Assembly (NCBI RefSeq): GCF_905475395.1
Contig: NC_058342.1
Coordinates: 8,555,140-8,619,139, forward strand
Length of the DNA stretch: 64,000 nucleotides
Direction of reading: 5' to 3'
DNA from: Chrysoperla carnea
Lineage: Eukaryota > Arthropoda > Insecta > Neuroptera > Chrysopidae
In this document: positions 44,101 through 55,461 of the stretch, piece after piece
Position numbering within the stretch: the first letter of the stretch is position 1
How the letters are laid out: each line of letters begins with the position of its first letter
Translations under genes and position numbers: made by a program
Notes under the pieces: generated by a model
The model's database searches: none
The model's input: only the letters and a program-made list of their open reading frames with translations
What the model was told of the DNA's origin: nothing

Positions 44101-45657
44101 ACTAAATACGGTCACGCTCTACACGAATGTAAGTATCCACTAAATATTGTTGAATAATCGACCCCCAAAGTGCAGTGCATTAAATGGAAGTTCCCGTATA
44201 TCGGGTACTTCTGTTGATGGAGACTCTGTTAAAAATTTAACAAATTCATAAGGCGTTTGTAACTTCAAATCTGGGCTAAAACCATCCGTGCCAGCGGGGT
44301 AAAATAATGGATAAGTAAATGGCTCAACTCGCTTATCAACATTACTTAAAGAGACAATCTTTTTATTGCGCTGATGAACAATCATTTCATTTTCTGGAAA
44401 GCTTTGATCAGCACTTAGTGTAAAAACTGCACAAACCGCATTACACGCCGGTATATTGAACCTTCTGCGATCAGCTTCATCTGGAAGTCTAAATAAAAGC
44501 TTTACGTATGGTGGGGGCAACCCTTGGGCAGAAGTTAACCGATTCATTTCATCCTCTACTTCTCGCATCATTATATATCCCTGTGCATAACGATTTTGCG
44601 CTCGAATGATAAACTCCAATAGCTTCATCATTGAGGTAGTAATTCCTGAATTGAGTGGATGATTAACTCTTTCATTCACGGCTTCATCAGGGTCTAAAAA
44701 GTATAGTTGTCCATAATGTGGCCGTTCAAGGACACCAACATCATTTTGGGTCGGATGTGCTGCCATATTCATTTTATGATATACTTGTCGGCAAACAATA
44801 AAACTATAAATTCCACGGCTATTTATTGTTCTATCATCTTCTACATTGAAGGATGCTAGAGCAAAAGATGCGTTTATCTTTCTTATTTTTTTATGAAATT
44901 CTTCCGAATATGGGTGACGGTTTAAAAAGAGACGTACTAATTCATTTGAAAATTTTGGTTGCTCCATTACAATTCGTCGGCACATTTATAAGTCGGCAAA
45001 CAATTGTTCTAAAGTCCTACGTCGTCTTCCGTCTCGACGTCTTTGTTCTTCTAATCGGTGCTTTCGTTGTTCCTCATTTTCATTAGCTACACGTTGTGCC
45101 GCACGCTGCCGCAAATCTTGCAGACGTTGACCTCGTTGTTCGTCATTTTCAGTAGCTACACGATGTGCCGCACGCTGCCGCAAATCTCGCAGACGACGCT
45201 CTCGTTGTTCGTCATTCTCAGAAGCTACACGATGTGCCGCACGCTGCCGCAAATCTCGCTGACGACGCTCTGGTTGTTCATCATTCTCATAAGCTACACG
45301 CTCTGCCGCACGCTGCCGCAAATCTTGTAGACGTCACTCTCGTTGTTCGTTATTTTCATTAGCTACACGTTGGGCCGCACGCTCTCGTGAAACATCTAAA
45401 TCATAAGACCTTTCTGCTCGTGTAATTTCAGTCAAATTTTGCAAGCATCTCACTTTAGCAGCACGTGTGGGACGAGCAAAAACCTGATTATGTTCTGTAT
45501 TTAATGAGTCTTCACTGTGAGAAGTTTGATAATCGTGAGAAGTTTGAGAATCCTGATCAGTTTGATGACGATGCTCTTCTAGGTGTTCTTGAGACGAGTT
45601 GCGGCTTCGTGAAGTTAGATTGTTTATAAGCGTTTTTTTCCAAGATCGTTTAGGCAT
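41100..45657 (-). pseudogene. Helitron Rep/PIF1-like helicase, broken
   Basis: Minus strand, ATG at 45657-45655 (MPKRSWKKTL). The N-terminus has five copies of a 22-residue unit (RQRAAxRVAxENDEQRxxRL). Then Helitron_like_N (44140-44985), the HUH Rep domain (42583-44031; RGLPHMHLLI gives H-x-H, and YNAYLLKKYNCHINVE is the Tyr region), and the helicase (41594-42553; Walker A GPGGTGKT, Walker B-like FLMEEAPML, GGDFRQCLPV; 41089-41607 more C-terminal). Breaks: TGA at 45331-45333, TAA at 44986-44988, shifts near 44160, 42610 and 41625. Intact proteins nick, unwind and join element ends. About 1,400 residues are represented. Confidence 0.88.
44995..45400 (-). repeat. 66-bp coding tandem repeat in the Helitron N-terminus
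   Basis: Five units of about 66 bp, each encoding RQRAAxRVAxENxEQRxxRL-like 22-residue blocks, charged and likely helical. Neighbouring units are very similar, so unit number is prone to change. Confidence 0.85.
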
Positions 45658-45820
45658 TTTTAAGTGAACACGTGCATTAAGAAGATACAAATAACATAAA
45701 TAAACAATTAATTTTAGTCTAACCTCAAAGCAAACACTCATTGACTTCGTTACTTAACAACGCCATCTGCTGTTTTGTCGTTAAAGCCATTAGTTGCTCA
45801 CAAAAAAGTATTATTATTCG

Positions 45821-45925
45821 CCAATAGATGTCAGGAAGAGTACGATATACACCAAGGAAGAGTTATAATTTGCATTGTATTTCATTAACTACGATATACA
45901 CCAATAGATGTCAGGAAGAGTCATA
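45821..45925. repeat. Direct duplication, period 80 bp
   Basis: CCAATAGATGTCAGGAAGAG at 45821 returns exactly at 45901, with ACGATATACACCAA shared as well. Lies between the Helitron and the MULE-USP gene. Confidence 0.7.
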
Positions 45926-46073
45926 TTTTGCGATGTATGTTTCAGTTTTTCATGAAAAAACGAATAAAAACGACGTTTTTTTAAAATGAAACCTTGTTAG
46001 ATCGACTTATCGCCCCAACAAACCCCTACATGCTCATTTTCATGAAAATCGTTGGAGTCATTTCCAAGATCGT

Positions 46074-46074
<1 letters not shown>

Positions 46075-46127
<53 letters not shown>
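46075..46127. repeat. (AT)n microsatellite
   Basis: About 53 bases of pure AT dinucleotide, followed at 46171-46194 by a run of 24 A. Open frames across it are artefacts. Confidence 0.95.
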
Positions 46128-46129
<2 letters not shown>

Positions 46130-46225
46130 CTTTTTGCATTTCTTTTCTTTTGTCACTGGGTGTTTTATTTAAAAAAAAAAAAAAAAAAAAAAAACCTAGC
46201 TTATATTCAATGTGCATCGTCGAAA

Positions 46226-46769
46226 ATGAGTGGTCCCGGAAGACCTCGGTTAATCGAGTCGGAATCGCTAACTGAAAAACTATTAGAATATAAATCTCAA
46301 ATCATCTTTTTGGGAGATAAAGTTTTATCGAAAAACGATTCTTTGTGGGACCGAATTTCAGATGAACTCGGTCAGAAAAGATCCGGGAAATCCTTGTACG
46401 CATATGTGTGCGGCAATAAAGATGGAATTAGGGATTTGCTCAACGGTCGCGAAAAAAAAGAACTAGTTCCCCGGTATCGTGAGAGTGATGTTTCGAATGC
46501 AAGTACCTGCGATACAACTTTAAAAACGAAATGTAACGACGCTGAAGATACAATTGAGACGAAAAATTTTACAATTTCAATGAAAATGAGCATCTTCAAA
46601 AGCCTTGCCAAAACGAAGACCTACAAACATCGCACTGTCATGAAATTGAAGCCTGGCGTTTGGCAACAAGAAATCTCCCAAAGGATTTGGAATGCAACGA
46701 AATTGAAATGCGGATTCCAGTTCAAAAACCACTATTTGAGTGCAGATCTGTCAAATGGTTCTGCTAAAG
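46226..46769 (+). CDS. MULE-USP gene, exon 1 (N-terminal DNA-binding part)
   Basis: The ATG at 46226 starts MSGPGRPRLIESE, a GRP hook-like basic start. It continues through LWDRISDELGQKRSGKSLYA and a charged stretch to VWQQEISQRIWNATKLKCGF and HYLSADLSNG. The exon ends at 46769 with donor AAAG|GTATGT. The first Cys/His residues (KCGFQFKNH) pair with CKCK at the start of exon 2 to make a FLYWCH/WRKY-like zinc finger split by the intron, a common N-terminal module of MULE transposases. Codon phase across the intron is consistent. The exon is open without breaks. Confidence 0.65.
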
Positions 46770-48520
46770 GTATGTATTCACTTGGTTTATATTACAATAA
46801 TAATTCTGGCTCATTACATTCTTAGTAAGAAGGGAGTCATCAGATGTACAGGAGGGTGCTTCAAAATCCCTGTAACATAGAAAAGCCACATATTCCTTTT
46901 TGAATTTCCTTGAAGTCCTTTACCATTTTTCGAAATTTGCAAAAATGACGGAGTTATTCAACTTTTGTTCTGGCCAATTGCGATGTTTCGCGCCAAAACA
47001 TTCAGGGCCGTTTCACTTGTATGCTACCTCAATGCTCTTCGCTTTCGAAGTGCATTGGACAGAACAAAAGTTGAATGACTCCGTCATTTTTGCGAATTCC
47101 GAAAAATGGCGAATTCCGAAAAGACTCGAAATTCAAAAAGAAATATATATTTTTTCTATGTAACGGGTATTTTATTAGAGTTCACAGAGAAGTTATCGTT
47201 GACTCACATCAGTTCTTCAAATTAAAAAAAAAAAAAGAAAAAAAATTTTGCAATTTCGTGAGGCATCTGAACTATGACACTCTGCCTGGTCTTGTTAAAT
47301 TTGTTAATGTGTAATGCTGATGCGTCTTCTTAAAAAATTCGTTAGCAGAAAATTGACTAAGATTTTCATCGTTTCTTTATTAAATTTTAATAAAGAAAAT
47401 TTTACTTTTTTCAAGTTGAGAAATTCATATACAGGAATTTCTCAACTTGAAAAAAGTAAAATCTGTTTACATTTTGTTTCGTTAGCTTACTACCTTACTT
47501 AAAATTTAATAAAGAAACGATGAAAATCTTAGTCAATTTTCTGCTAACGAATTTTTTAAGAAGACGCATCAGCATTAACAAATTTAACAAGACCAGGCAG
47601 AGTGTCATAGTTCAGATGCCTCACGAAATTGCAAAATTTTTTTTCTTTTTTTTTTTTTAATTTGAAGAACTGATGTGAGTCAACGATAACTTCTCTGTGA
47701 ACTCTAATAAATTTTGGCAATTTTGAAAATGTCAAAAATTCCCAAATTTTCATGCATTTCAGAAATTTTTTAAAGTTTCGAAAACTGAAAATTTATAATA
47801 TTCATGATTATTGACATTTCGAAAATTTTAAAAATTCTAAAATTTTGAAAAGGTTGATAATTTCGAGCATTGTAAGATTTTTAACAATTTTGGAAATTTT
47901 AATAGTTTGGAGTATTGGGAACATTTTTAAAGTTCAGAAAATTTTGACAATGTTTAGAAAATTTCACAAATTTTGAAAACTTCAAAGATTTAAAACAATT
48001 TACTCAAAGATCCTGAGAATTTGAAAGTTTTTCATTATCAATTTTCTGATAAAATTATAATTTTTTGGAATTTCAATTACTGAATAATTATGTGCTCATA
48101 AAGTTTGCACTGAGGATTGAGAAACGATTATGTGCTATTATTTTATGCTTTTTATTCAGCAAAAGTGTAATTTCAGCTCTATTTCTGAGTGTTTATTTGA
48201 AAAAACGGTTAAAATTATAATAATTTTCAATTTCACTGATTGAATAATCATGCACTATTTCCTAGTAGCTTTTCCGGAGTGGAGGATGTGGCTTAACGCT
48301 AACCTACATCCCCTACTTTGAAATTTTTAAAAAGGTGTTTTCCAATAGAGAACAGGATTTTTCCGTTTTGGCACATAATTAGCACAGAATTTTGCAATAT
48401 TCGATTTCGAATTTGGTGTAGTTGGGGGTGTAGTGGGGGATGTAGCTGGACGCACCTTCCTAGGAGTTACTTTCCTAGGTGGTTCGTGTTTTTTTATTCA
48501 CAAAATTTTTTCGGTTACAG
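46770..48520 (+). other. Intron of the MULE-USP gene, filled with palindromes
   Basis: Begins GTATGT and ends TCGGTTACAG. It contains an inverted repeat at about 46942-47092 (AATGACGGAGT arms of about 50 bp), a larger one at 47171-47711, long runs of AATTTTGAAAA-like simple sequence (47715-48020) and a degenerate duplication (48050-48100 and 48208-48260). The size (1.75 kb) suggests insertion of MITEs after the gene formed. Confidence 0.6.
47171..47711. repeat. Snap-back inverted repeat, about 250-bp arms
   Basis: TTTATTAGAGTTCACAGAGA at the left matches the right end in reverse complement; the arms are near-identical through GTTATCGTTGACTCACATC and GGTCTTGTTAAATTTGTTAA to a centre at CAAGTTGAGAAATTC/GAATTTCTCAACTTG. 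The right arm has about 40 extra bases near 47465-47500. Confidence 0.85.
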
Positions 48521-50230
48521 GAACATGTAAGTGCAAGACATCGTTGGACATGACATTTGAAGGTTCATCGGAAAACATGCTGATGCACTGCGCGTTAACA
48601 ATGAGGAAGGGTCAATGTGGTAAAAGATATTTGCGTGAGCCCTATCGAACGGAAGTAGTTCAAACTCTTGCTCATAAGTCTACTGAGCTCTTTTGTCTGC
48701 ATGTAGCCAACTCGAAGATGACACCGGGAGACTCCGAGCCGCCTACGCTTCCAACATCTGGGGTATTGGCCGTCGCGAAATGCAAACACCTTCAATCTCT
48801 TTCATTGGACAAAGATCCGATCATTACCATCTCAAAAATGAAAAGAATCGGTCGCTCAGAAGACAAATTTACTATCCGGGAAATTGGTTATGACCCATTT
48901 TTTGTGCATTACTGGACAGACCATCAAACCGTTGTCTACAAAAAATATGCGAAACGTGAAGAAGCGAGTTTGAAGATCGATGCTACAGGCGGATTGTTCT
49001 CAAAATTGAAGCGGCCAGATGGAAGTCTCAGCAAACAATTTCTTGGTGTTATAAACTCATCCTCAGGCCAATTCCCTGTGACTCAAATGTTGACCGAGAC
49101 GCACAATACAGGTACTCTACAAAATTGGATAGTGCAATGGGTACGCTCAGGAGCTCCACCTCCAAAAGAAATTATAGCTGATGCGTCAAGGGCTCTGCAA
49201 ACGGCCATAGTGAGAACTTTTTGCGGGTATACAACTATCGAGAAATATTGCGACTCGTTCTTCTCTAATCAGCTCCCTGATTGTTATGTTCGCATAGACG
49301 TGGCACATTTTTTGAAGACATACTCTCGGGTATTGAAAGCAGTACCCCGTTTAGTTAAGAAGTTTTACATGGCTGTGATCGGAAAAATTATTTTATGCAC
49401 CGATTTGGAGTCCGCTAGAACATTCATCGAGAAAGCTCTCATCGTGTCGATGAACGAAACCGAAGGAATCTTGGGCGATGAGGGTTCAGAAACGCCATGC
49501 AATGCTGCGAAATCGTTCCTCATGAATCAGGTTACAGGGAAGTCATCGTTAAATGATGTGCTGCAGAAGTTGGAAGAAGAAGATGTCATATCCGTAGAAG
49601 AAGAATTGAAAGAGAGCACAAACGAGGAGGAAGAACCTGAAGTCAACCGCTGGAGTGATTAGGGGTAACGATATCGTGAATTCAATCAAAGCAACGATGC
49701 AAGAAGGAGTTCTACCCAATGCTCACTTCTGACGTGATTTTTGGAAACATCTGGCAGCTGATATTCAACACCTTCCCATGTGGACTTGTGTTTACCGAAA
49801 CATGTTTGGGTACGGTCGAATCCCGGCATCGAGTGCTTCTGTTGAGGGCGAGTTCAACAAAATAAAAAACGTTGATTTTGAACAAAAACTGGGAAGAATT
49901 CGCGTTGATAGATTTTTGAACGAGCACATCTCCATTATCAATAGGAAAACACTTTTGGCTGATGCAAAGGAAGTAAATGAAGATGACATGCCACTTACTA
50001 GTCTTGATGATGATACTGAAATGGAAGTACCCCTGAAAAAAAAACAAAAGTTGAATGTGTCTGACACATTTATTATTGAAGGAGACAAACACGACGAAAA
50101 AAATTTTTTCCACAACGAGAGTCTCACAGATATTACAGAAAATGAATACCTTGATTTGTTTGAAACGGAAGAGTCTCGAGAAGAAGTAACAACTATCGAT
50201 GATTTCGGCCAATCAATCAACGAAGAGTAG
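48521..50230 (+). pseudogene. MULE-USP gene, transposase part of exon 2
   Basis: After the CKCK half of the zinc finger the frame gives a MULE-type DDE core: first Asp in SLKIDATGGLFSKL (codon 48979), second in KEIIADASRAL (codon 49180), and the MULE-typical CYVRIDVAHFLKTY with the C..H pattern. The third acidic residue probably lies in the following helical region but is not certain. The frame breaks near 49661, has TGA near 49728, resumes as WTCVYRNMFGYGRIPASSASVEGEFNKIKN in short blocks, and has TAG at 50228-50230. Function if intact: cut-and-paste transposase. No terminal inverted repeats were found. Confidence 0.75.
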
Positions 50231-50245
50231 AACACATGGAAATCC

Positions 50246-51688
50246 TTGGACATTGATAAGAGTTACGAAATATCCAAGGTACAAACAGAAGACTGCGATT
50301 TTGAAACAAACAAATCCAGTGATAAAAGCTTTGCTATCAAGAAATCGTGCCCAGCATGTGCCAACGGTGACGAACCAGGTGGAGCCCATACATGTGCGTC
50401 ATGTGATCAACCTGTCCACGCTCTCCCTGGATGTTCCATGCCATTACCCGATACAAGCGAAGGTTATGGAGAAAAAAGATTGTGCATGGCTTGTCACGAG
50501 TCTCCATCTGCGATGACAGTCGTTGCTACAAGATTTGAAGAAAATTGGCGAGGGTTGGGGAAGAGTTCAATAAAACAGAAGTGTCGAGTCTGAACTTTCC
50601 AAATAATGTCCCCGTGATGAAGAATGGTTCCTTCGGTTGTGGAATGGTCAAAAGAAAAAATGAAACGATTGGAGTGCGAAATACGTGTGCTTTTGACTCG
50701 GTTATACAGGTGATGATCCTTGCATTTGCGGAAAACCCGCACTTGCAAGAAACATTCCAGACCAGTCAAAATGCATTCATCAAACTGGGACTGGACGTGG
50801 CACAGAACGGGTTGAAAGGACCACACGCCTATAATCAACGTACGGTCATGCTGCATGAATATTTGGCCAAAGAGAAGGAGCGATTTACTCTAATGGACAA
50901 CTGTGTTTGATTTTGGACTGCGCCATCAACATATCCTACGCAGTTCTTCATGCGTTCAGGAATTTCCCGAGTTGCGAAGAAGTTTCACAATGCAGAAGTG
51001 GATGCACCAACATTGCGAAAAAGAGGGTCACAGTGACCATCGCTCATTCCTGTCTATTAAAAGACAACTTCGATGATATGATGATGAAACGGATGAGCTT
51101 GCCTACACGTACCTGCAACTCTTGTTCATCGCCTGTAGAGACGACGTTAAAAAATACAGGTAATACATTGATAAGCTCATATACCAGTTAAATATGATCA
51201 TAATAACTATATTGGATTCTTCACAAAATATTTGGGAATTATTTTGAAAGATTAGTAGAATTTCACTGATTTTGAGGAGGAAAGAACGCTAGTACTGAAC
51301 CACTTCCATATAATTAATTTGGCGAAATATGTTTGTTTCAGGAACACTGTTTATTGTTGTTGAAGACGCTGATCTTCTCAGAGAACTTCAATTGAAGACA
51401 ATTCCTCAGAACTTTTCTCTGTTGATAGCTGACAAAAAATTGGCCTACAAACTTGTGGGGATCATAAATTTCGTACCACCATTCAGGACCGTGACCCGAA
51501 ATTCAAAACATGAACTGGAAAAATCCACGGATTTTAAAATATCAAGAACCAACATTGGACATTATACGGCCATTTGCCCACGACCAGGAAACAAATGGAC
51601 CGAGTTCGACGACATTTCTACAACTTGCTGTCACAAGAGCAAGTCACATTTCTGTCGACCTGCACTGCTGATATTTATGCAATGTTGA
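50246..51688 (+). pseudogene. MULE-USP gene, zinc module and USP-like cysteine peptidase
   Basis: In the same frame as the preceding block a Cys/His module follows (CPACANGDEP..AHTCASC..PVHALPGC..CMAC). After shifts near 50575 and 50905 comes a USP (C19)-like domain: Cys box IGVRNTCAFDSVIQVM (Cys codon 50686), a CxxC pair (TRTCNSCSSPV), intron 51160-51341 (CAG|GTAATA to TTTCAG), then the His box IGHYTAICPRPGNKWTEFDD (His codon 51560) with a following Asp. Cys, His and Asp are all present in the expected order. USPs cleave ubiquitin from proteins; that this one does so is inference. It ends at 51688. Confidence 0.7.
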
Positions 51689-53314
51689 AATAGTATGTCT
51701 CAATAAGTGCCGGAGAGTTGTTTTTGAAGGGGTTAGATCACTGTGGCGGTTTTGTTTTTAACGTTCACGAATGTGTGCATGGCTCTTAATATTCATCCAA
51801 GACTAGTAATTTTTTAATATTTCTTTCTACATACATTGAAGTACTTTAATAGATTTTTTACGTAATGAATAGAAAAAGAATCGACTTTTTGAAAATTTCA
51901 CAGTGGTCTAACTCCTTAACAAAAATGACAGCATAACTTGTTTTTCAAATCAATGTGAAACTGCTTTAATTTTGGAACACTGCAAAAATTATTGCAGTAT
52001 CACGAACTTAACATTAATAAAAAAAGCTTCTGTTGCGCTTGTTGAATAATATATTATAAATTACTTCGTCATACTTCCATTATCTTCCATGACATTTTTC
52101 TGCTGTGGAATCGCCTAAATCTTGCACTTAGAATTTGCAAAAATGTTTCCAAGGTTTTTGTTTTTCATAGTTACAGGCTTTCCATTGATAAAGTAACGCT
52201 TAAGGGATGGAGGGGGAATTGAAAAACACCAAAAATCGCGTTATGTTATTTATCAACAGCCTCTAATAAGAAATGTAATCGTAGTCTAAATTCAAGGTGC
52301 CTGGATCGAATACAAAAAGTCATTGTGCGTTCTTATAATTTTTTTCGCTTACTCTTTTACATCTAATGATAATAATTATAAGCTGAATTTTGATCGTATG
52401 TTACGGTGCAATTTTTCAAATTTCGAACAAATATTAAAAGCGTTCAATTTGCTTTGAGTTTGTTGACGTGACTACGTTAACGTTAAAATGTCACTAATCG
52501 CTGCCTGTTATGGTGAATTTTTTAATGTATGATTCATGACTACGAAAAATATTAATTGCCAATTATCGCCTGGTAAAAGTGAGAATGGAAACTTAACGTG
52601 TCGTGATAAACAAGTCCATAGAAAACGTAGCACATTCTATTATTTTATGTTCTTAATGATGTGTACTAATTATGTATTTCTCGTTCGATTTTTTTTCTAT
52701 CGTTTTTCTGATTATGCGTAAGTTAAGTACATTCCTTTTATTAAGTCTTACTTCTGGAAAGACCGTTTTAATTATTTTTTGAGTTTTTTTGGCACAGCTA
52801 TTTATATTGTTAATGATATTGAAAAACGAAATGAAAATTGAATTTAATAATAAATGAATTACGTGAATGACAATAAAATAGAAATTAACTTTGTTTGATA
52901 AATTTTCATTTAACAACCTAATCCTACTTAGGCATATTGGATCTGCTCTGGCATTTATCTTATTCTTCATAAGTACTAAATAAACATTTTTTTCCACGCT
53001 TAATTAGAATCCTACCAAAATTTGTAGGGAGATGCTATGAAAGGATTATCTCAATTTGGCAGAACAAGCTACCATAGAAAAAAAGGTGGTGCATCTACCA
53101 AAGTGTGCAGAGAAGGCAATTTGTACGAATGTGAAATTTACAATACGAGCCGGAAGCAAGTTTTGCGATAACTAACGTTCAAACAGTCCTCTTCCACAAC
53201 TCATGAATTGCAACATAATAACTACTCTACTACGTACAAAGGTTCTTGAAGTTACAAGATTACTTAATACAATATATGCAAAGTTGATTCAATACATACC
53301 ATGATAGAAGGAAA
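51689..53314. other. Non-coding stretch after the MULE-USP gene
   Basis: No supported gene. It should hold the 3' UTR (AATAAA near 52016) and, if this is a transposon, its right terminus, which I could not identify. Confidence 0.5.
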
Positions 53315-53320
53315 CTAGAG

Positions 53321-54590
53321 TAAGATGGGACCACGGGTAAGACAGGACTCGACATGTTTTGAAAGGAAAACGTGCTGCCATTTATTCTGCACTTCAGTAA
53401 CTGTTCAGTGTTATCTTTCCAAAAAAAATTAATTGATTATTGTAAAAAATCGAACTGTTAAAAAATTTTTGTATCTCTTAACAGTTTTTGGTGCTGTGGA
53501 GGTCGACTTTTTTGTTCCAAAAAACATTCTGCCGAAACTTTTTGATTGCAATTACGAAGGAAGTGAGTACCTTGTCTTATTTTTTAACTCAAAACAAGCA
53601 AATATTGTGTTCGCTTGTGATATAAAGTTATCTTGTCTACAAATAATTCGTTTCAAAATGAAAAAAGTGCACTTCGGGTAAAATGGTATTCTAGTATGTC
53701 GGGTACAACGAGACCTTTGATTCCTTTTCCTAACACATTCTTTTTTAATGGTTATCAAAATTATTCTAAAGTTTATGTATAGGTAGTGCGTATATAGAAC
53801 TTTATAAGAATATCTACCTAATTTTAAAAGAATATGCATAAATAATGGTTTGAAAAAATATAAATGAATGAGCAGCTTTTCATTGCAAAATGTGCTAAAG
53901 TTTTAGAATTTGTCATGCAAACGATTTTTTGCGAATTTTCTTAATCTTCCCAACTACAGATATTTATCCAACATAAAAAAATGTTCGAATAATGTGAATA
54001 ACTTTTCAATGAATCACAAGATAAACAGAGGAATTATAATTTATTTTATTTATTAAGTACTATTACCATGCGCAATTCGCACGATTCTTTCACATTTAGA
54101 AATTTTTACATCAATGTGCGGATTTCAGGATTTTATATCAGAAGGCATAAAATTCAATGTTGATGACAACGTGAATACAAAATTTGTTTATTCTTCTGAT
54201 ATAATATAATAATCTTGCAAAAACTGGTACATATGCAACAACTGGGACATTCAAGGTTCATTATAAGTTTAAAGCTGTTACAATATATAATCATCTACAC
54301 AAAAAACAAATTCTCAAAGTAGTTTGGATTCAAATTGAGGTTTACCAGGCCAAAACAAAAAAGGTCCCATTTTACCCTACGGATTTTAGATTTCTCGAAA
54401 AATAGCACTTTTTAAAAATAATAATGAAATACAGAAAAATTTTCGTCAACGTTCCTATATTCTACATACTGTTACTAGAGGCATTACTTTATCAAAAATA
54501 CAAACTTAGAATTTTTTTTTTGCGTTTCGGTACAATTTGCCGGGTTGAAATTAAAAGTTCCTATCTAACCGTACTTTCCCCTACTTCACG
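53321..54590. mobile_element. Possible non-autonomous DNA element
   Basis: TAGAGTAAGATGGGACCACGG at its left (minus the last base as a motif) and the complement-like sequences GGTCCCATTTTACCCT (54364-54379) and AACCGTACTTTCCCCTA (54566-54582) suggest loosely inverted ends; GGGTAAAATGG-type motifs recur inside (53333, 53677). No coding frame of note. Ends and target duplication are not exact. Confidence 0.3.
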
Positions 54591-54789
54591 ACTCACACAA
54601 GGAAAAATCAAAACACCGCAATGAGATCTCATTACAAAAACGTCGTACGATAGGAAGACGATGAGATAGATACTCATGAATAGCTGATCGTAAATTACAC
54701 AAATTTGCAACTTGCCAACAAGTTCGAGTAGGATTCTGTAATCTACTGAAAAATCAAATTCGCAATAACAGCACTGCATAAACACATTA

Positions 54790-55461
54790 TTATCACTTAA
54801 TTATGACTAGGTCAGCAACGGTTCTGCTTTTATTTCGCAACTATATTTTGTACTGTATTCGCATGAACTTGAATTTTAGTTCTAGTAGTAATAAGGAATT
54901 TTAGTTCTCACTTGCTCAACACTTAATAATTATCTAGGTCTTTTATTATTTTGTCAATTTTTCAAGGTAGTGCTCTGCTGTATTCAGGTACCTATTAGTA
55001 CATTACGTAAAAAAAAATTAAGAATTAAATTAGTGTTTAATGCAAATAATTAGCACATAATTAGCACTTAATTATTAGCTAGTTTTTTTCAATTTTTTGA
55101 TTTTTTCAGTTAGTGTTCAGCTGGGTTCATATGAACCTGGCAGAACACATCATAATTTTAAAAAAAATGGAGCATTAAATTAGTGTTTAAGACACTTAAT
55201 TAGCACCTAATTAGCAATTAATTGTGAGGTAGGCCAACAACGGCATTGATGTTTTTTTCATGGCTATACTTTGTACTAACTTCGCATGAACTCGAATGTA
55301 GTACATGTCAATATTTGGAAAAAAAACTGAGCATCAAATTCGTAATTAAAGCACTTAATTAGCACCTAATTAGCCCTTAATTATTAACTAGTTTTTTTTT
55401 CCAATTTTGTTGATTTTTTCAGGTAGCGTTCTGTTGAGGTCATATGAACCTGGCAGAACAT
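54790..55461. repeat. Tandem repeat with palindromic core, inverted copy
   Basis: Same family as 34505-35135, in opposite orientation: GTTCATATGAACCTGGCAGAAC, AATTAGCACCTAATTAGC and GATTTTTTCAGGTAG blocks recur (near 55125 and 55425, with diverged units at 54790-54990). The shared stretch GAACTCGAATGTAGTACATG (55288) matches CATGTACTACATTCGAGTTC (35107) in complement. It is cut at 55461 by CACTA-like copy B. Confidence 0.8.

Larger units (their letters stand above)
41100..45740 (-). mobile_element. Helitron (rolling-circle transposon), minus strand, 3'-truncated
   Basis: A Rep-helicase gene runs leftward from about 45657 to 41100, where it ends abruptly against a hAT fragment; the last helicase motifs and the CTRR-hairpin 3' terminus are absent. 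The 5' terminus is not recognised. Direct repeats of the sequence just outside the gene (45821 and 45901) may relate to it. Confidence 0.85.

Noticed and set aside
45058-45362. Plus-strand frames with repeated Arg/Thr/Leu blocks
   Set aside because: Shadow of the Helitron coding repeat on the minus strand.
45994-46275. Open frames with long Ile-Tyr runs
   Set aside because: They are translations of the AT microsatellite and the A run.
49712-50253. Minus-strand frames of about 150-166 codons
   Set aside because: Antisense shadows of the MULE-USP coding region; Phe/Ser-rich low-complexity translation.
50545-51688. Stand-alone host deubiquitinase gene
   Set aside because: No start, promoter or separate exon boundary lies between it and the zinc module that continues in frame from the transposase; a fused gene is simpler, though not proven.
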